The notes below the pieces were generated by a model that saw nothing but the letters and a program-made list of their open reading frames with translations, did not search any database and was not told the DNA's origin. A stretch of DNA of 64,000 bases from Salinarimonas sp051117315 (GTDB lineage: Bacteria > Pseudomonadota > Alphaproteobacteria > Rhizobiales > Beijerinckiaceae). Below are positions 25,884-34,282 of the stretch, one piece after another. Position 1 is the first letter of the stretch, and every line of letters starts with the position of its first letter. The stretch is taken from assembly GCA_051117315.1 (NCBI GenBank), contig JBNPEA010000045.1, positions 5,261-69,260 on the forward strand, in the 5' to 3' direction. Made by a program: the position numbers and the translations under genes.

Positions 25884-26792
25884 ATGCGGGCTCGGGGCGG
25901 ACGGCGTGGGTATGCGAGGGGCCTCGTGCGGCTCGCGACCGCGCTCGCGCTGCCGGCGCTCGCCGCGATGTCGCCGGCAGCGGCCTCGCCTGCGGCGGAG
26001 ATCGAGGCCGCGCCGATGGTCACGGCCGAGCTCGGCGGCGGCTTCATCGAGTTCCTCTTCGGGCGCGACGGCGCGCTGCGGCCGCAGCCGGAGCCCCGGA
26101 ACGCGGCGCCGGTTCGAGCCGCACCCGCTCCCGTGCAAATCACGCCTCCCGCGGCCGATTCCACGAGTGTCCTCGCCGCGCCGGGGGTCGGCACGAGCTT
26201 CTGCGTGCGCACCTGCGACGGCTATGCCTTTCCCCTCGGGACGCTGCGCGGACGACGCGACGCGGACCTGCATCGCCGCGCCTGCGCCGCCGCCTGCCCG
26301 GGCGCGCCGACGGCGTTGTTCGTCGGCTCCCGCAACGCCGGCTTCGCCGCCGCTCGCTCACTGGACGACGGCACGCCCTACCGCGCGCTGGCGACCGCCT
26401 TCCTGCATCGGCGCGAGCGCGTGCCCGAGTGCGGCTGCGGCATGATGGAGGTCCCGGCCGCACGCTGGGCCGAGGGCGACGCGACGCTGCGGCGGGGCGA
26501 CGTGGTGGTCACCGCCACGGGCGCGCTCGTCTTCGACGGCGGGCGGCTCGTGGACTTCCGCGAGAGCCGCGCCGCCGGCTCGGCGCTGCGCCGCAAGATC
26601 GACGACCGTCTCGGCCTGACCGTCCGCGAGGCCAGCCGCGCCGCCTGGCTGCGCGCCCGGGCGGGCGCGGACCACGCCGAGCCGGAGCCCGGCCCGTCCG
26701 CCGCGGCGCCCGTTTCGCAGCCTCTGCCGCCTGAACGCCCGCAGGAGGCCGTTCGCATGGCCGAGGGCCTCCCGCCGGCGCCGATCGAGTGA
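25884..26792 (+). CDS. DUF2865 exported protein
   Basis: 302 aa. The N-terminal segment LVRLATALALPALAAMSPAA is a signal peptide, so the protein is periplasmic or secreted. The central domain (about 108-240) begins FCVRTCDGYAFPLGTLRGRR and includes CAAACPGAPTALF and PECGCGMM. The paired Cys probably form disulfides. This is the DUF2865 domain of Hyphomicrobiales, whose function is unknown to me. The tail (about 255-302) is Pro/Ala-rich. It stands alone between glcF and the convergent DUF6916 gene. Confidence 0.8.
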   Translation: MRARGGRRGYARGLVRLATALALPALAAMSPAAASPAAEIEAAPMVTAELGGGFIEFLFGRDGALRPQPEPRNAAPVRAAPAPVQITPPAADSTSVLAAPGVGTSFCVRTCDGYAFPLGTLRGRRDADLHRRACAAACPGAPTALFVGSRNAGFAAARSLDDGTPYRALATAFLHRRERVPECGCGMMEVPAARWAEGDATLRRGDVVVTATGALVFDGGRLVDFRESRAAGSALRRKIDDRLGLTVREASRAAWLRARAGADHAEPEPGPSAAAPVSQPLPPERPQEAVRMAEGLPPAPIE

Positions 26793-26829
26793 GCACGGGC
26801 GTGCGCGGCGACACCGGCATCGCGCGGGA

Positions 26830-27147
26830 TCAGTTGAACACGGCCTCGTAGACCCGCTTGCCGTTCAGCTTGCCGACGTCCTGCATCGCGGGGACGACGG
26901 GAGTGATGAAGACACCCTCCATCAGCCCCTTCTTGGGATGCCGGATGTTGTACATCTGGTTGTCGAGGATCGGCGTCGGCGGCGTGATGAACAGGATGGC
27001 GAAGGCGCGCCGGCGCGCCGGCAGGCCCGGATAGGGCGACAGCCGCGCCCCGATCAGCTCCATCTCCACGCGCCCGCCCGTGCCTTCGAGCACGAAGGTC
27101 TTGCCGGTCTCGTCCTTGAAGTCCTCGTAGGTCAGCTGATCCAGCAT
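26830..27147 (-). CDS. DUF6916-type small protein
   Basis: 105 aa from ATG at 27147, preceded by GGGAGG. It has one predicted beta-rich domain: FVLEGTGGRVEMELIGARLS, RAFAILFITPPTPILDNQMY, then VFITPVVP and the ending YEAVFN. The R.FAILF, N/Q-Y-NIRHP and terminal YEAVFN signatures match DUF6916, often found next to phage-tail-like or contractile-injection genes, none of which is present here. No signal peptide or membrane segment is seen. Its role is unknown. Confidence 0.7.
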   Translation of the reverse strand: MLDQLTYEDFKDETGKTFVLEGTGGRVEMELIGARLSPYPGLPARRRAFAILFITPPTPILDNQMYNIRHPKKGLMEGVFITPVVPAMQDVGKLNGKRVYEAVFN

Positions 27148-27252
27148 GCCCGCCTCCCGTTGCGTCGAGCAGGGATAGCGTGACTTGCCCGGCTGCGAAA
27201 CCTCAGGTGCTGTCTGTCCAACCCGAAATCGGTGATGCGTCCGCGGTTTTCC

Positions 27253-29049
27253 TCAACCTTCGGCGGTTTCCGGTGCATCCGAGCGCTGCAGGCGCTCGAG
27301 CCGCGCATAGGCGCCGCCGCGGGCCACGAGCTCCGCGTGGGTGCCGCGCTCGACGATGCGGCCGGCTTCCATCACGACGATCTCGTCGGCCTCGCGCACG
27401 GTGGACAGGCGGTGGGCCACGACCAGCGTGGTGCGCCCCGCCATCAGGCGTGCGAGCGCGTCCTGGACCAGCCGCTCGGACTGGGAATCCAGCGCCGAGG
27501 TGGGCTCGTCGAGGAGCAGGATCGGCGCGTCCTTGAGGAAGGCGCGGGCGAGCGCCACACGCTGGCGCTCGCCGCCCGAGAGGCGCCCGCCGGCGGGGCC
27601 GACGCGGGTGTCCCAGCCGTCGGGCAGGGCGGTGATGAAGTCGTGCGCCGCGGCCGCCTCGGCGGCGGCGGCGATCTCGGCCTCGCTAGCGCCGGGCCGG
27701 CCGAATGCGATGTTGGCGCGAATCGTGTCGTCGAACAGCACCGAATCCTGCGACACCACCGAGATCGCCCCGCGCAGGCTCTCCAGCGTGACGCCGCGCA
27801 GGTCCTGCCCGTCGACGAGGACGGCGCCCTCGGTGGGATCGTAGAGCCGCGGCACCATCGCGACGAGGGTCGACTTGCCCGAGCCCGAGCGGCCGACGAG
27901 CGCCGTCGCCCCGCCGCCGCGCACCGTGAGGTCGATCCCCTCCAGCGCCGGCGCGTCCGGGCGGTAGCGGAAGCGCACGTCCGCGAACCGCACCTCGCCG
28001 GCGCCCACCATGAGCGGCACGGCGCCGGGCGCGTCGGCGATGCGCGGCACCTCGTCGAGGAGCGCCCAGTGCCGGTGCAGGGCGGCGATGGCCTCCTGCA
28101 CGATGGCGTTGAGGTTGCCCAGCGCCCGGATCGGCTGCGCCGCCATCAGGAGTGCGGTGACGAAGCCGGTGAAGTCGCCGATCGTCGTCTCGCCGCGGCC
28201 GATGCGCACACCGATGAGCAGCAGCACGGCCGCCACCGCCGCGCCGCCGGCGATCTCGAGCAGCGGGTCGAGCCGGGCGCGCTGGGTGGCGGCCTTGATC
28301 TTGAGGTCGCGCACCCGGTCGAAGGCGCCCCGCGCGCGGCCCTCGAGATAGGGCTCCATGCGGTAGGTCTTGGCGACGCGCACGCCGGCGAGGCTCTCGG
28401 TGACGAGGCCGGCCATGTCGCCGATCTCCTCCTGCGTCGCCGTCGAGACGCGGCGAAGCCGCTTGCCGATGCGCGCGATCGGCGGCGCGACGAACGGCGC
28501 CACCAGGGCGGCGATCAGCGTCATCCACGGGTCGATCACGATCATCGCCACGACCAGCGCGAGGATGGTGGCGACGTCGCGGAAGAACACCGTGAAGATC
28601 CGCACCATCGCCTCGCGGATGTAGGTGAAGTCCGTCGTGAAGCGCTGGGTCAGCGAGGCCGGGCTCTCCCCGCCGAGCTGGGCGAGGTCGAGGGAGAGCA
28701 GGCGTGCGTACAGCGCCGCCTGCATGTCGGCCTCGATGCGCGCCACCGTGCGCTGGGTCAGCGCCGTCTGGCCGAAGAGCGCGAAGCCCTTGATCGAGGT
28801 GACCACGATGACGACGACCGGCGCCCAGTAGATCAGCTCGAGGTCGCGCCGATCGAAGGCGTTGAAGGCCTCGCGGATGAGCAGCGGATACAAGGCCGTC
28901 GCCCCCGCGCCGATGGTGATCAGCAGGAGGACGAAGGCGAGCGTGCGCCGATGCGCCCGCATCCGCTCGCGCCACAGCCGGCGCATGACGGGCCAGGTGT
29001 CGCCGGACAGGAGCGGGGGTTTCCGGGTCTTGGTGTTCGTGTCGGCCAT
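27253..29049 (-). CDS. ABC exporter, fused permease and ATPase (MsbA-like)
   Basis: 598 aa half-transporter that would act as a homodimer in the inner membrane. Residues about 35-330 are the six-helix exporter domain with the loop TQEEIGDMAGLVTESLAGVR. The ATPase domain (about 355-590) has Walker A GRSGSGKST, Q-loop VVSQDSVLFDD, signature LSGGERQR, Walker B ILLLDEPTSALD and H-loop AHRLSTV. The lineage resembles MsbA-type lipid flippases and multidrug exporters; the substrate is not fixed by sequence. GGAGG lies about 12 bases upstream. It is followed by the DUF6916 region and preceded by the flagellar operon terminator. Confidence 0.92.
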   Translation of the reverse strand: MADTNTKTRKPPLLSGDTWPVMRRLWRERMRAHRRTLAFVLLLITIGAGATALYPLLIREAFNAFDRRDLELIYWAPVVVIVVTSIKGFALFGQTALTQRTVARIEADMQAALYARLLSLDLAQLGGESPASLTQRFTTDFTYIREAMVRIFTVFFRDVATILALVVAMIVIDPWMTLIAALVAPFVAPPIARIGKRLRRVSTATQEEIGDMAGLVTESLAGVRVAKTYRMEPYLEGRARGAFDRVRDLKIKAATQRARLDPLLEIAGGAAVAAVLLLIGVRIGRGETTIGDFTGFVTALLMAAQPIRALGNLNAIVQEAIAALHRHWALLDEVPRIADAPGAVPLMVGAGEVRFADVRFRYRPDAPALEGIDLTVRGGGATALVGRSGSGKSTLVAMVPRLYDPTEGAVLVDGQDLRGVTLESLRGAISVVSQDSVLFDDTIRANIAFGRPGASEAEIAAAAEAAAAHDFITALPDGWDTRVGPAGGRLSGGERQRVALARAFLKDAPILLLDEPTSALDSQSERLVQDALARLMAGRTTLVVAHRLSTVREADEIVVMEAGRIVERGTHAELVARGGAYARLERLQRSDAPETAEG

Positions 29050-29155
29050 GATCGTGCGCGCGCCTCCGGTGGCGCGTCTAGCACGGTTCGTGCGCGGATG
29101 GCACGTGCCCCCGCCGCGGCGAACGGAGCCCTGCCCCCGAACCGCTCCGCGACTC

Positions 29156-29178
29156 GTCCCGCCCCGCCGGGGCGGGAC
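29156..29178 (-). terminator. Strong hairpin after flbD
   Basis: GTCCCGCCCC-GCC-GGGGCGGGAC is a perfect 10-bp stem with a 3-base loop, starting 3 bases past the flbD stop. There is no T-run. It probably ends or protects the 3' end of the fliF-flbD transcript. Confidence 0.65.
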
Positions 29179-29181
29179 GGG

Positions 29182-30546
29182 TCAGCCGGCGCTGGCGGGC
29201 GTGCGGGCCTGGCCGGGCTCGGGGACGGCGAGGCCGGCGGAGGTGTACTCGTTGAGCTTGTTGCGCAGCGTGCGGATCGAGATGCCGAGGATCTTGGCCG
29301 CGTGGGTGCGGTTGCCAAGGCAATGGTCGAGCGTGTCGAGGATCAGGTCCTGCTCGACCTCGGCCACCGTGCGCCCGACGAGCGCCCGCGTCACCGCTTC
29401 CGCCGTGCGCGCGGCGCGCGCGGCCGCGTCCGGCTCGGCGCCGAGCGCGTCGCCTTCGGGCGTCATCAGCGCGTCCGCGCCGATCTCGGCGCCCGACGCC
29501 AGCAGCACAGCGCGATGCACCGCGTTCTCGAGCTCGCGCACGTTGCCGCGCCAGGGGTTCTTGAGCACGACGCGCTTGGCGTCGTGGGAGAGGCCGCGCT
29601 CGGGCAGGCCGTTGGCCTGGCCGTACTTGCGGGCGAAGTGCTGGGCGAGCTCGATGATGTCGCCGGGCCGCTCGCGCAGGGCCGGCAGGCGCAGGTGGAC
29701 GACGTTCAGGCGGTAGAACAGGTCCTCGCGGAACGTCCCCGCCCGGACGGCCTCGGTCATGTTGCGGTTGGAGGTGGCGAGCACGCGAATGTCCACCGGC
29801 ACGGGCTTGGCGCCGCCGACCCGGTCGATGACGCGCTCCTGCAGGGCGCGCAGGAGCTTGGCCTGCAGGCGCACGTCCATCTCGGAGATCTCGTCGAGCA
29901 GCAGCGTGCCGCCGTTGGCTTCCTCGAACTTGCCGATGCGCCGGGCCACCGCGCCGGTGAAGGCGCCCTTCTCGTGACCGAACAGCTCGCTCTCCAGCAG
30001 CGCATCGGGGATCGCGGCGCAGTTCACGCACACGAAGGGCTTCGAGCGTCGAGCCGAGCGCTGGTGCAGGTGGCGGGCGAGCACCTCCTTGCCGGTGCCG
30101 CTCTCGCCGGTGATCAGCACCGATGCGTCGGAGCGGGCCACCTGCTCGGCCATCTTGACGACCTTCTCCATGGCCGGGTCGCGCCAGACGAAGGCGGCCT
30201 GGTCGGCGGCCACCGCCTCGAGGATCGCCGCGATCATGTCGGCGTCCGGGGGCAGCGGGATGTACTCCTTCGCCCCGGCGCGGATCGCGTCCACCGCGCC
30301 GCGGGTGTCGGCCCCGGCGCCGCAGGCCACGACGGGCGTGCGGATGCGCTCGGCCTCGAGCGCGCCGACGAGATCGGCGACGGAGAGCGCGACGTCGACC
30401 ATGATCAGGTCGGCGCCCTTGGCGCGCAGCACCGCGAGACCCTGGTGGAGGTCGTCCGCCTGCACCACGGCGGCGCCGCGGCTCATGGCGATGCGCGAGG
30501 CGGTGGTGAGCTCGCCGTCGAGACGGCCGATGATGAGAAGGCGCAT
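29182..30546 (-). CDS. flbD: Sigma-54-dependent flagellar regulator FlbD
   Basis: 454 aa. FlbD activates class III and represses class II flagellar genes in Caulobacter-type hierarchies. Residues 1-115 are a receiver-like domain. The phospho-acceptor position (Asp51, LIMVDVALS) is present, but the acidic pair near the N-terminus is missing (LLIIGRLDGE), so control by ordinary phosphorylation is doubtful. The AAA+ domain (about 125-365) has GESGTGKE, the sigma-54 contact GAFTGA and GTLLLDEISEMD. The C-terminal Fis-type HTH is ILDTLDHCLGNRTHAAKILG, then ISIRTLRNKL. It lies 11 bases after fliN, the usual order. Confidence 0.92.
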   Translation of the reverse strand: MRLLIIGRLDGELTTASRIAMSRGAAVVQADDLHQGLAVLRAKGADLIMVDVALSVADLVGALEAERIRTPVVACGAGADTRGAVDAIRAGAKEYIPLPPDADMIAAILEAVAADQAAFVWRDPAMEKVVKMAEQVARSDASVLITGESGTGKEVLARHLHQRSARRSKPFVCVNCAAIPDALLESELFGHEKGAFTGAVARRIGKFEEANGGTLLLDEISEMDVRLQAKLLRALQERVIDRVGGAKPVPVDIRVLATSNRNMTEAVRAGTFREDLFYRLNVVHLRLPALRERPGDIIELAQHFARKYGQANGLPERGLSHDAKRVVLKNPWRGNVRELENAVHRAVLLASGAEIGADALMTPEGDALGAEPDAAARAARTAEAVTRALVGRTVAEVEQDLILDTLDHCLGNRTHAAKILGISIRTLRNKLNEYTSAGLAVPEPGQARTPASAG

Positions 30547-30557
30547 GACCCGGCTCC

Positions 30558-30911
30558 TTAGTGGTCGCTCTTGATGATCTCGGTCATCGTGATGCCGAGG
30601 CGATCCTCGACGAGCACCACCTCGCCGCGGGCGACGAGGCGGTTGTTGACGTAGATGTCGACGGCCTCGCCGACCTTGCGGTCGAGCTCGAGCACCGCGC
30701 CCGGCGCGATCTTGAGGAGGTCGCCCACCGGCATCCGGGCGCGCCCGAGCACGGCCGACACCGCCACCGGCACGTCGAAGATCTGCTCGAGATCCGCGGC
30801 GGTGCGCTGGACCACGGGGCCGTCACGGGTCGATTCCGCCGGCAGCTGCGCCTGCGGGTCGAAGCCGATGTCCTCGTCGTCGAGCTGGGGCAGGGTGAAC
30901 TCGTCGCTCAT
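30558..30911 (-). CDS. fliN: Flagellar motor switch protein FliN
   Basis: 117 aa from ATG at 30911. It is a C-ring protein that, with FliM and FliG, sets rotation direction and helps export. The SpoA domain (about 45-115) shows FDVPVAVSAVLGRARMPVGD, LLKIAPGAVLELDRKVGEAV and DIYVNNRLVARGEVVLVEDR. The N-terminal 40 residues are acidic and flexible. The start overlaps the fliH stop by 4 bases (ATGA). Confidence 0.94.
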   Translation of the reverse strand: MSDEFTLPQLDDEDIGFDPQAQLPAESTRDGPVVQRTAADLEQIFDVPVAVSAVLGRARMPVGDLLKIAPGAVLELDRKVGEAVDIYVNNRLVARGEVVLVEDRLGITMTEIIKSDH

Positions 30912-31528
30912 GGCGTTGACGCTCCGGGTGTGTCGTCGCGGGTCGGGTCGGTCGTGCCCGTCAGCTTGCAGGCGATTTCCGCGGCGAGCGCGGCGCCGTC
31001 GCGCACCACGCCGCCGTCGGCCCATTCGAAGTGCGCGTCGCCGCGCGCCATGTCCGCCTCGCCGATGACGACGAGCCGGCCCTCGAAGCCGCGCTCGCGG
31101 GCGAGCGCCTTGACCATGCGCTCGACGTCGTCGACGAGGCTCTCCTCGACGCGCACCACGAGATGCGGCACGCCGCGCAGATGCGCGAAGGCCTCGCGCG
31201 CCGCCTGCATGATCGTATCGAGCGGGAAGCGCTCGAGCGCCGCGCCGGCCAGCGCGCGCGCCAGCGTCTCGGCGAAGGCGAGCGCCTCCGCCTCGAGCGC
31301 GCCGCCGCGGGCGTCGGCGTCCGCGAGGAGCGCGCGGGAGGCCTCGGCGATCCGTGCCAGGGTCTCGCGCACGGCCGCGTCGGCCTCCGCCTGCGCCGCC
31401 GCGCGGCCTTCCGCCATACCCTGCGCCCGGCCGCGCGCCTCCGCCTCGGCCAGCGCCACCTCGGCCTTCGGCGACGGCGTGCCCTTCGGGCGGGAGAAGT
31501 CGCGGTCGAAGACGAACCTGCCGCTCAT
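30908..31528 (-). CDS. fliH: Flagellar export ATPase regulator FliH-like protein
   Basis: 206 aa. FliH binds and restrains the ATPase FliI and docks it on the C-ring through FliN. A basic-Pro start (GRFVFDRDFSRPKGTPSPKA) leads into a long helix (about 22-95) with the repeated AEARGRAQGMAEGRAAAQAE pattern typical of the family. The C-terminal half is alpha/beta (VVRVEESLVDDVERMVKALA). The identity rests partly on its place between fliF and fliN. It overlaps fliN by 4 bases and starts one base after the fliF stop. Confidence 0.85.
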   Translation of the reverse strand: MSGRFVFDRDFSRPKGTPSPKAEVALAEAEARGRAQGMAEGRAAAQAEADAAVRETLARIAEASRALLADADARGGALEAEALAFAETLARALAGAALERFPLDTIMQAAREAFAHLRGVPHLVVRVEESLVDDVERMVKALARERGFEGRLVVIGEADMARGDAHFEWADGGVVRDGAALAAEIACKLTGTTDPTRDDTPGASTP

Positions 31529-31529
31529 C

Positions 31530-33161
31530 TCAGCCTCTCTCGTGGATCCACTGGCGCATCACCGTCGCGGTCTCGTTGGGGCTCTGCTTGACCAGCTCCG
31601 CGATTCGCTCGAGCGACTGCGCCTGCACGTGGCCGTTGACCTTGGCCATCTCGATCATCTGCGAGGTCGCGTCCGGCCGCGCGGGCAGCGCCGGCATCCT
31701 GCTGCCGCCGCTCGCTTCGCCGCCCTCGATCGCTGCCGCCTCGCCGCCGCGCCCGGTCGCCGCGGCGGCGGCGGGCTGCGCCGTGAGGGCCCGCAGCATG
31801 GGCCGCAGCACGGTGAAGATCACGACGAGGGTGAGCAGGAAGAGCACGGCGAGCTCGATCGCGCGCAGCACGTCCTCGCGGCTCGGGTTCATCAGGCTCT
31901 CGACCAGTGTCTGCGGCTCGGGCAGGAACTCCGGCTGCGGCCCCTCCGCGAAGCGCAGGTTGACCACCTCGATCTGGTCGCCGCGGTCTGCGTCGAAGCC
32001 GATCGCGGTGCGCACCAGCGCCTCGATGCGCTGCAGCTCCTCGGGGCTGCGCGGCTCGTAGGTCACGGTGCCGTCCGGAGCGGTGGCGTAGGCGCCGTCG
32101 ACGAGCACGGCGACGGACAGGCGCGACAGACGCGGTCCCTCCAGCATCTCGACGCGGGTGGAGCGGGAGATCTCGTAGTTGATCGTCTCCTCGGTCGTCT
32201 CCTGCTGGTCGCGCATGCCGCCGCCGGCCGGGTCCTCGCCGCCGCCCGGCAGCTCGTTGCCGACCGTGACGCCGGCGTCGCCCTGCGTCGACACGGCGTT
32301 GTCGGTGCGCGACTGCATGGAGCGCGCGACCTGTCCGTTGGGGTCGAAGGTCTCCGAGCGCGCCTCGACGCGGTTCGTGTCGAACTCGGCAGCGACCTGG
32401 ACCCGGGTGCGCCCGCGCCCGACGATCCCGGCGACGATGTCCTCGACCTGGCCGCGCAACCGGTTCTCGAAGCCGATGCGGGTCTCGTCCGCCGCGGCGG
32501 AGGACATCGCGTCCCCGGCGGTGGCGCCGTCGGCGAGCAGGCGGCCGCTCTCGTCGACGATGGAGATGCGGTCGGGCCGCAGGCCCTCGACGGCGGTGGC
32601 GACGAGATGGCGGATGGCGCGCACCTGCGCGGCGTCGAGCTCGCCGCGCACCCGCAGCACGATGGAGGCGCGCGGGTCCTCGCGATCGCGCTCGAACAGC
32701 CGCCGCTCGGGGATGGCGAGATGCACCCGCGCCGCTTCCACCCGCGAGAGCGAGCCGATGGTGCGCGAGAGCTCGCCCTCGAGCGCCCGCAGCTGGTTGA
32801 TGTTCTGCACGAAGCTGGTGGAGGAGAACGAATCACCCCGGTCGAAGATCTCGTACCCGACGCCGGTGCCCGCCGGCAGGCCGTCGGAGGCGAGCTCCAT
32901 GCGCAGCCGGGCGAGGTCGCTGCGCGCCGCCAGGATGACGCCGTCGCCCCGCGCCTCGTAGGCGACGCCGCGGGCCTCGAGCGCGCGCACCACCGCGCCG
33001 GCGTCCGACATCGACAGGTCGGCGTAGAGCACGCCCATGTCCGGCTGCGACATGCGCATGATGACGAAGGCGAAGAAACCGACGAGCGCCAGCGTCACGG
33101 CGCCCATCACCGCGAGGCGCGCCGGGCCGAGCCGGGTCAGGATCTCCATCGTCTGGTTCAC
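31530..33161 (-). CDS. fliF: Flagellar MS-ring protein FliF
   Basis: 543 aa from GTG at 33161, chosen because GGGGAC lies 9 bases upstream; GTG at 33170 would put that site too close, and ATG at 33149 lacks one. FliF forms the MS-ring in the inner membrane. The first membrane helix is about residues 17-38, followed by ring-building motifs (GVLYADLSMSDAGAVVRALE; INQLRALEGELSRTIGSLSR; VHLAIPERRLF). A flexible acidic loop (about 290-320) and a second helix (about 435-455) precede the FliG-binding tail NETATVMRQWIHERG. It is the first gene of fliF-fliH-fliN-flbD and is divergent from the EamA gene at 33395. Confidence 0.95.
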   Translation of the reverse strand: MNQTMEILTRLGPARLAVMGAVTLALVGFFAFVIMRMSQPDMGVLYADLSMSDAGAVVRALEARGVAYEARGDGVILAARSDLARLRMELASDGLPAGTGVGYEIFDRGDSFSSTSFVQNINQLRALEGELSRTIGSLSRVEAARVHLAIPERRLFERDREDPRASIVLRVRGELDAAQVRAIRHLVATAVEGLRPDRISIVDESGRLLADGATAGDAMSSAAADETRIGFENRLRGQVEDIVAGIVGRGRTRVQVAAEFDTNRVEARSETFDPNGQVARSMQSRTDNAVSTQGDAGVTVGNELPGGGEDPAGGGMRDQQETTEETINYEISRSTRVEMLEGPRLSRLSVAVLVDGAYATAPDGTVTYEPRSPEELQRIEALVRTAIGFDADRGDQIEVVNLRFAEGPQPEFLPEPQTLVESLMNPSREDVLRAIELAVLFLLTLVVIFTVLRPMLRALTAQPAAAAATGRGGEAAAIEGGEASGGSRMPALPARPDATSQMIEMAKVNGHVQAQSLERIAELVKQSPNETATVMRQWIHERG

Positions 33162-33394
33162 GCGAAACACGTCCCCGGTTGATCGTCCACGCTCCGGGAC
33201 GGCGTGCGCCGCGACCGGTAGGCAGGAATTTCCCAGGGGAGGGTGAACGACCGGTTAACGACGGTGCCGATCGTGGCGTCCCGGTTCGAGAAGAGGCGTG
33301 CGCGAAGGCCTCCGGGCGGCGTGGCCGATTGGGGGTATCGCCGCGGCGCGATCCGCGCTATGACCGTGTTCTCTATACGTTCGGCTGCAGGCGC

Positions 33395-34279
33395 ATGGCT
33401 CCACGCAACGTCACCATCGTGGTGCTCTGGATGGCCGGGGCGCTCGTCTCCTTCTCGGCGATCGCCGTCGCGGTGCGCGAGCTCTCGGGCGCGCTCTCGG
33501 TGTTCGAGATGCTGGCCTTCCGCAACGCCGTGGGCCTCGCGGGCATCCTCGTGGCGGCGTGCCTCCTCGCCCGGGTGCGTGCGAGCCTCTCCAGCCGCCG
33601 CCTCGGCCTCCACGCGCAGCGCAACCTCGTCCACTTCGCCGGGCAGTACGCCTGGACCGTGGGCGTCACCCTGCTGCCGCTCGCCGTCGTCTTCGCCGTC
33701 GAGTTCACGGCCCCGGCGATCACCGCGCTCCTCGCCGTGCTGCTGCTCGGCGAGCGCCTCACGCGCACCCGCGCGCTGGCGATCGGGATGGGCTTCCTCG
33801 GCGTGCTCGTCGTGGTACGCCCGGGCGCAAGCGACGTCGGCTGGCCGGCGCTGCTCGTCCTGTTCGCCGCCTTCGCCTTCGCCGTCACCGCCATCGCGAC
33901 GAAGAGCCTCACGCGCACGGAGACGACGACGTCGATCCTGCTGTGGATGAACGCCATGCAATTGCCGCTCAACCTGGCGGGCGCAGGCGAGGGCTACCTC
34001 GGACGCCTCGCCCAGGCACCGGTCCTGCCGCTCGCGGCGCTGGCCGTCTGCGGCTTCACGGCGCATTGGTGCCTCACCAACGCCTATCGCAACGGAGACG
34101 CCATCATGGTCGTGCCGCTCGACTTCCTGCGCATCCCGCTGATCGCGGTGGTGGGCCTGCTGCTCTACGCGGAGCCGCTGGACCCCTTCGTCTTCGTCGG
34201 CGCGGGGATCATCGTCGTCGGCATCCTCGTCAACCTGCGCGCCGAGACGGGACGCGCGCCGCGGCCGCGGGGGGCGTGA
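33395..34279 (+). CDS. DMT-superfamily (EamA) transporter
   Basis: 294 aa with ten hydrophobic segments, in two EamA repeats (about 8-140 and 150-282). Each repeat ends in a strand-like motif of the family: FTAPAITALLAVLLLGERLT and VPLDFLRIPLIAVVGLLLYA. It is an inner-membrane exporter or importer of small metabolites. The substrate cannot be read. The next gene, a helicase, starts 3 bases after its stop. The 233-base leader shared with fliF has no sigma-54 motif that I could see. Confidence 0.9.
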   Translation: MAPRNVTIVVLWMAGALVSFSAIAVAVRELSGALSVFEMLAFRNAVGLAGILVAACLLARVRASLSSRRLGLHAQRNLVHFAGQYAWTVGVTLLPLAVVFAVEFTAPAITALLAVLLLGERLTRTRALAIGMGFLGVLVVVRPGASDVGWPALLVLFAAFAFAVTAIATKSLTRTETTTSILLWMNAMQLPLNLAGAGEGYLGRLAQAPVLPLAALAVCGFTAHWCLTNAYRNGDAIMVVPLDFLRIPLIAVVGLLLYAEPLDPFVFVGAGIIVVGILVNLRAETGRAPRPRGA

Positions 34280-34282
34280 GGC

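Noticed and set aside
26830..27147. Prophage remnant suggested by DUF6916
   Set aside because: No other phage-like gene, repeat or composition shift nearby.
33162..33394. Sigma-54 promoter upstream of fliF
   Set aside because: I looked for TGGCAC-N5-TTGC on both strands and found only poor partial matches.
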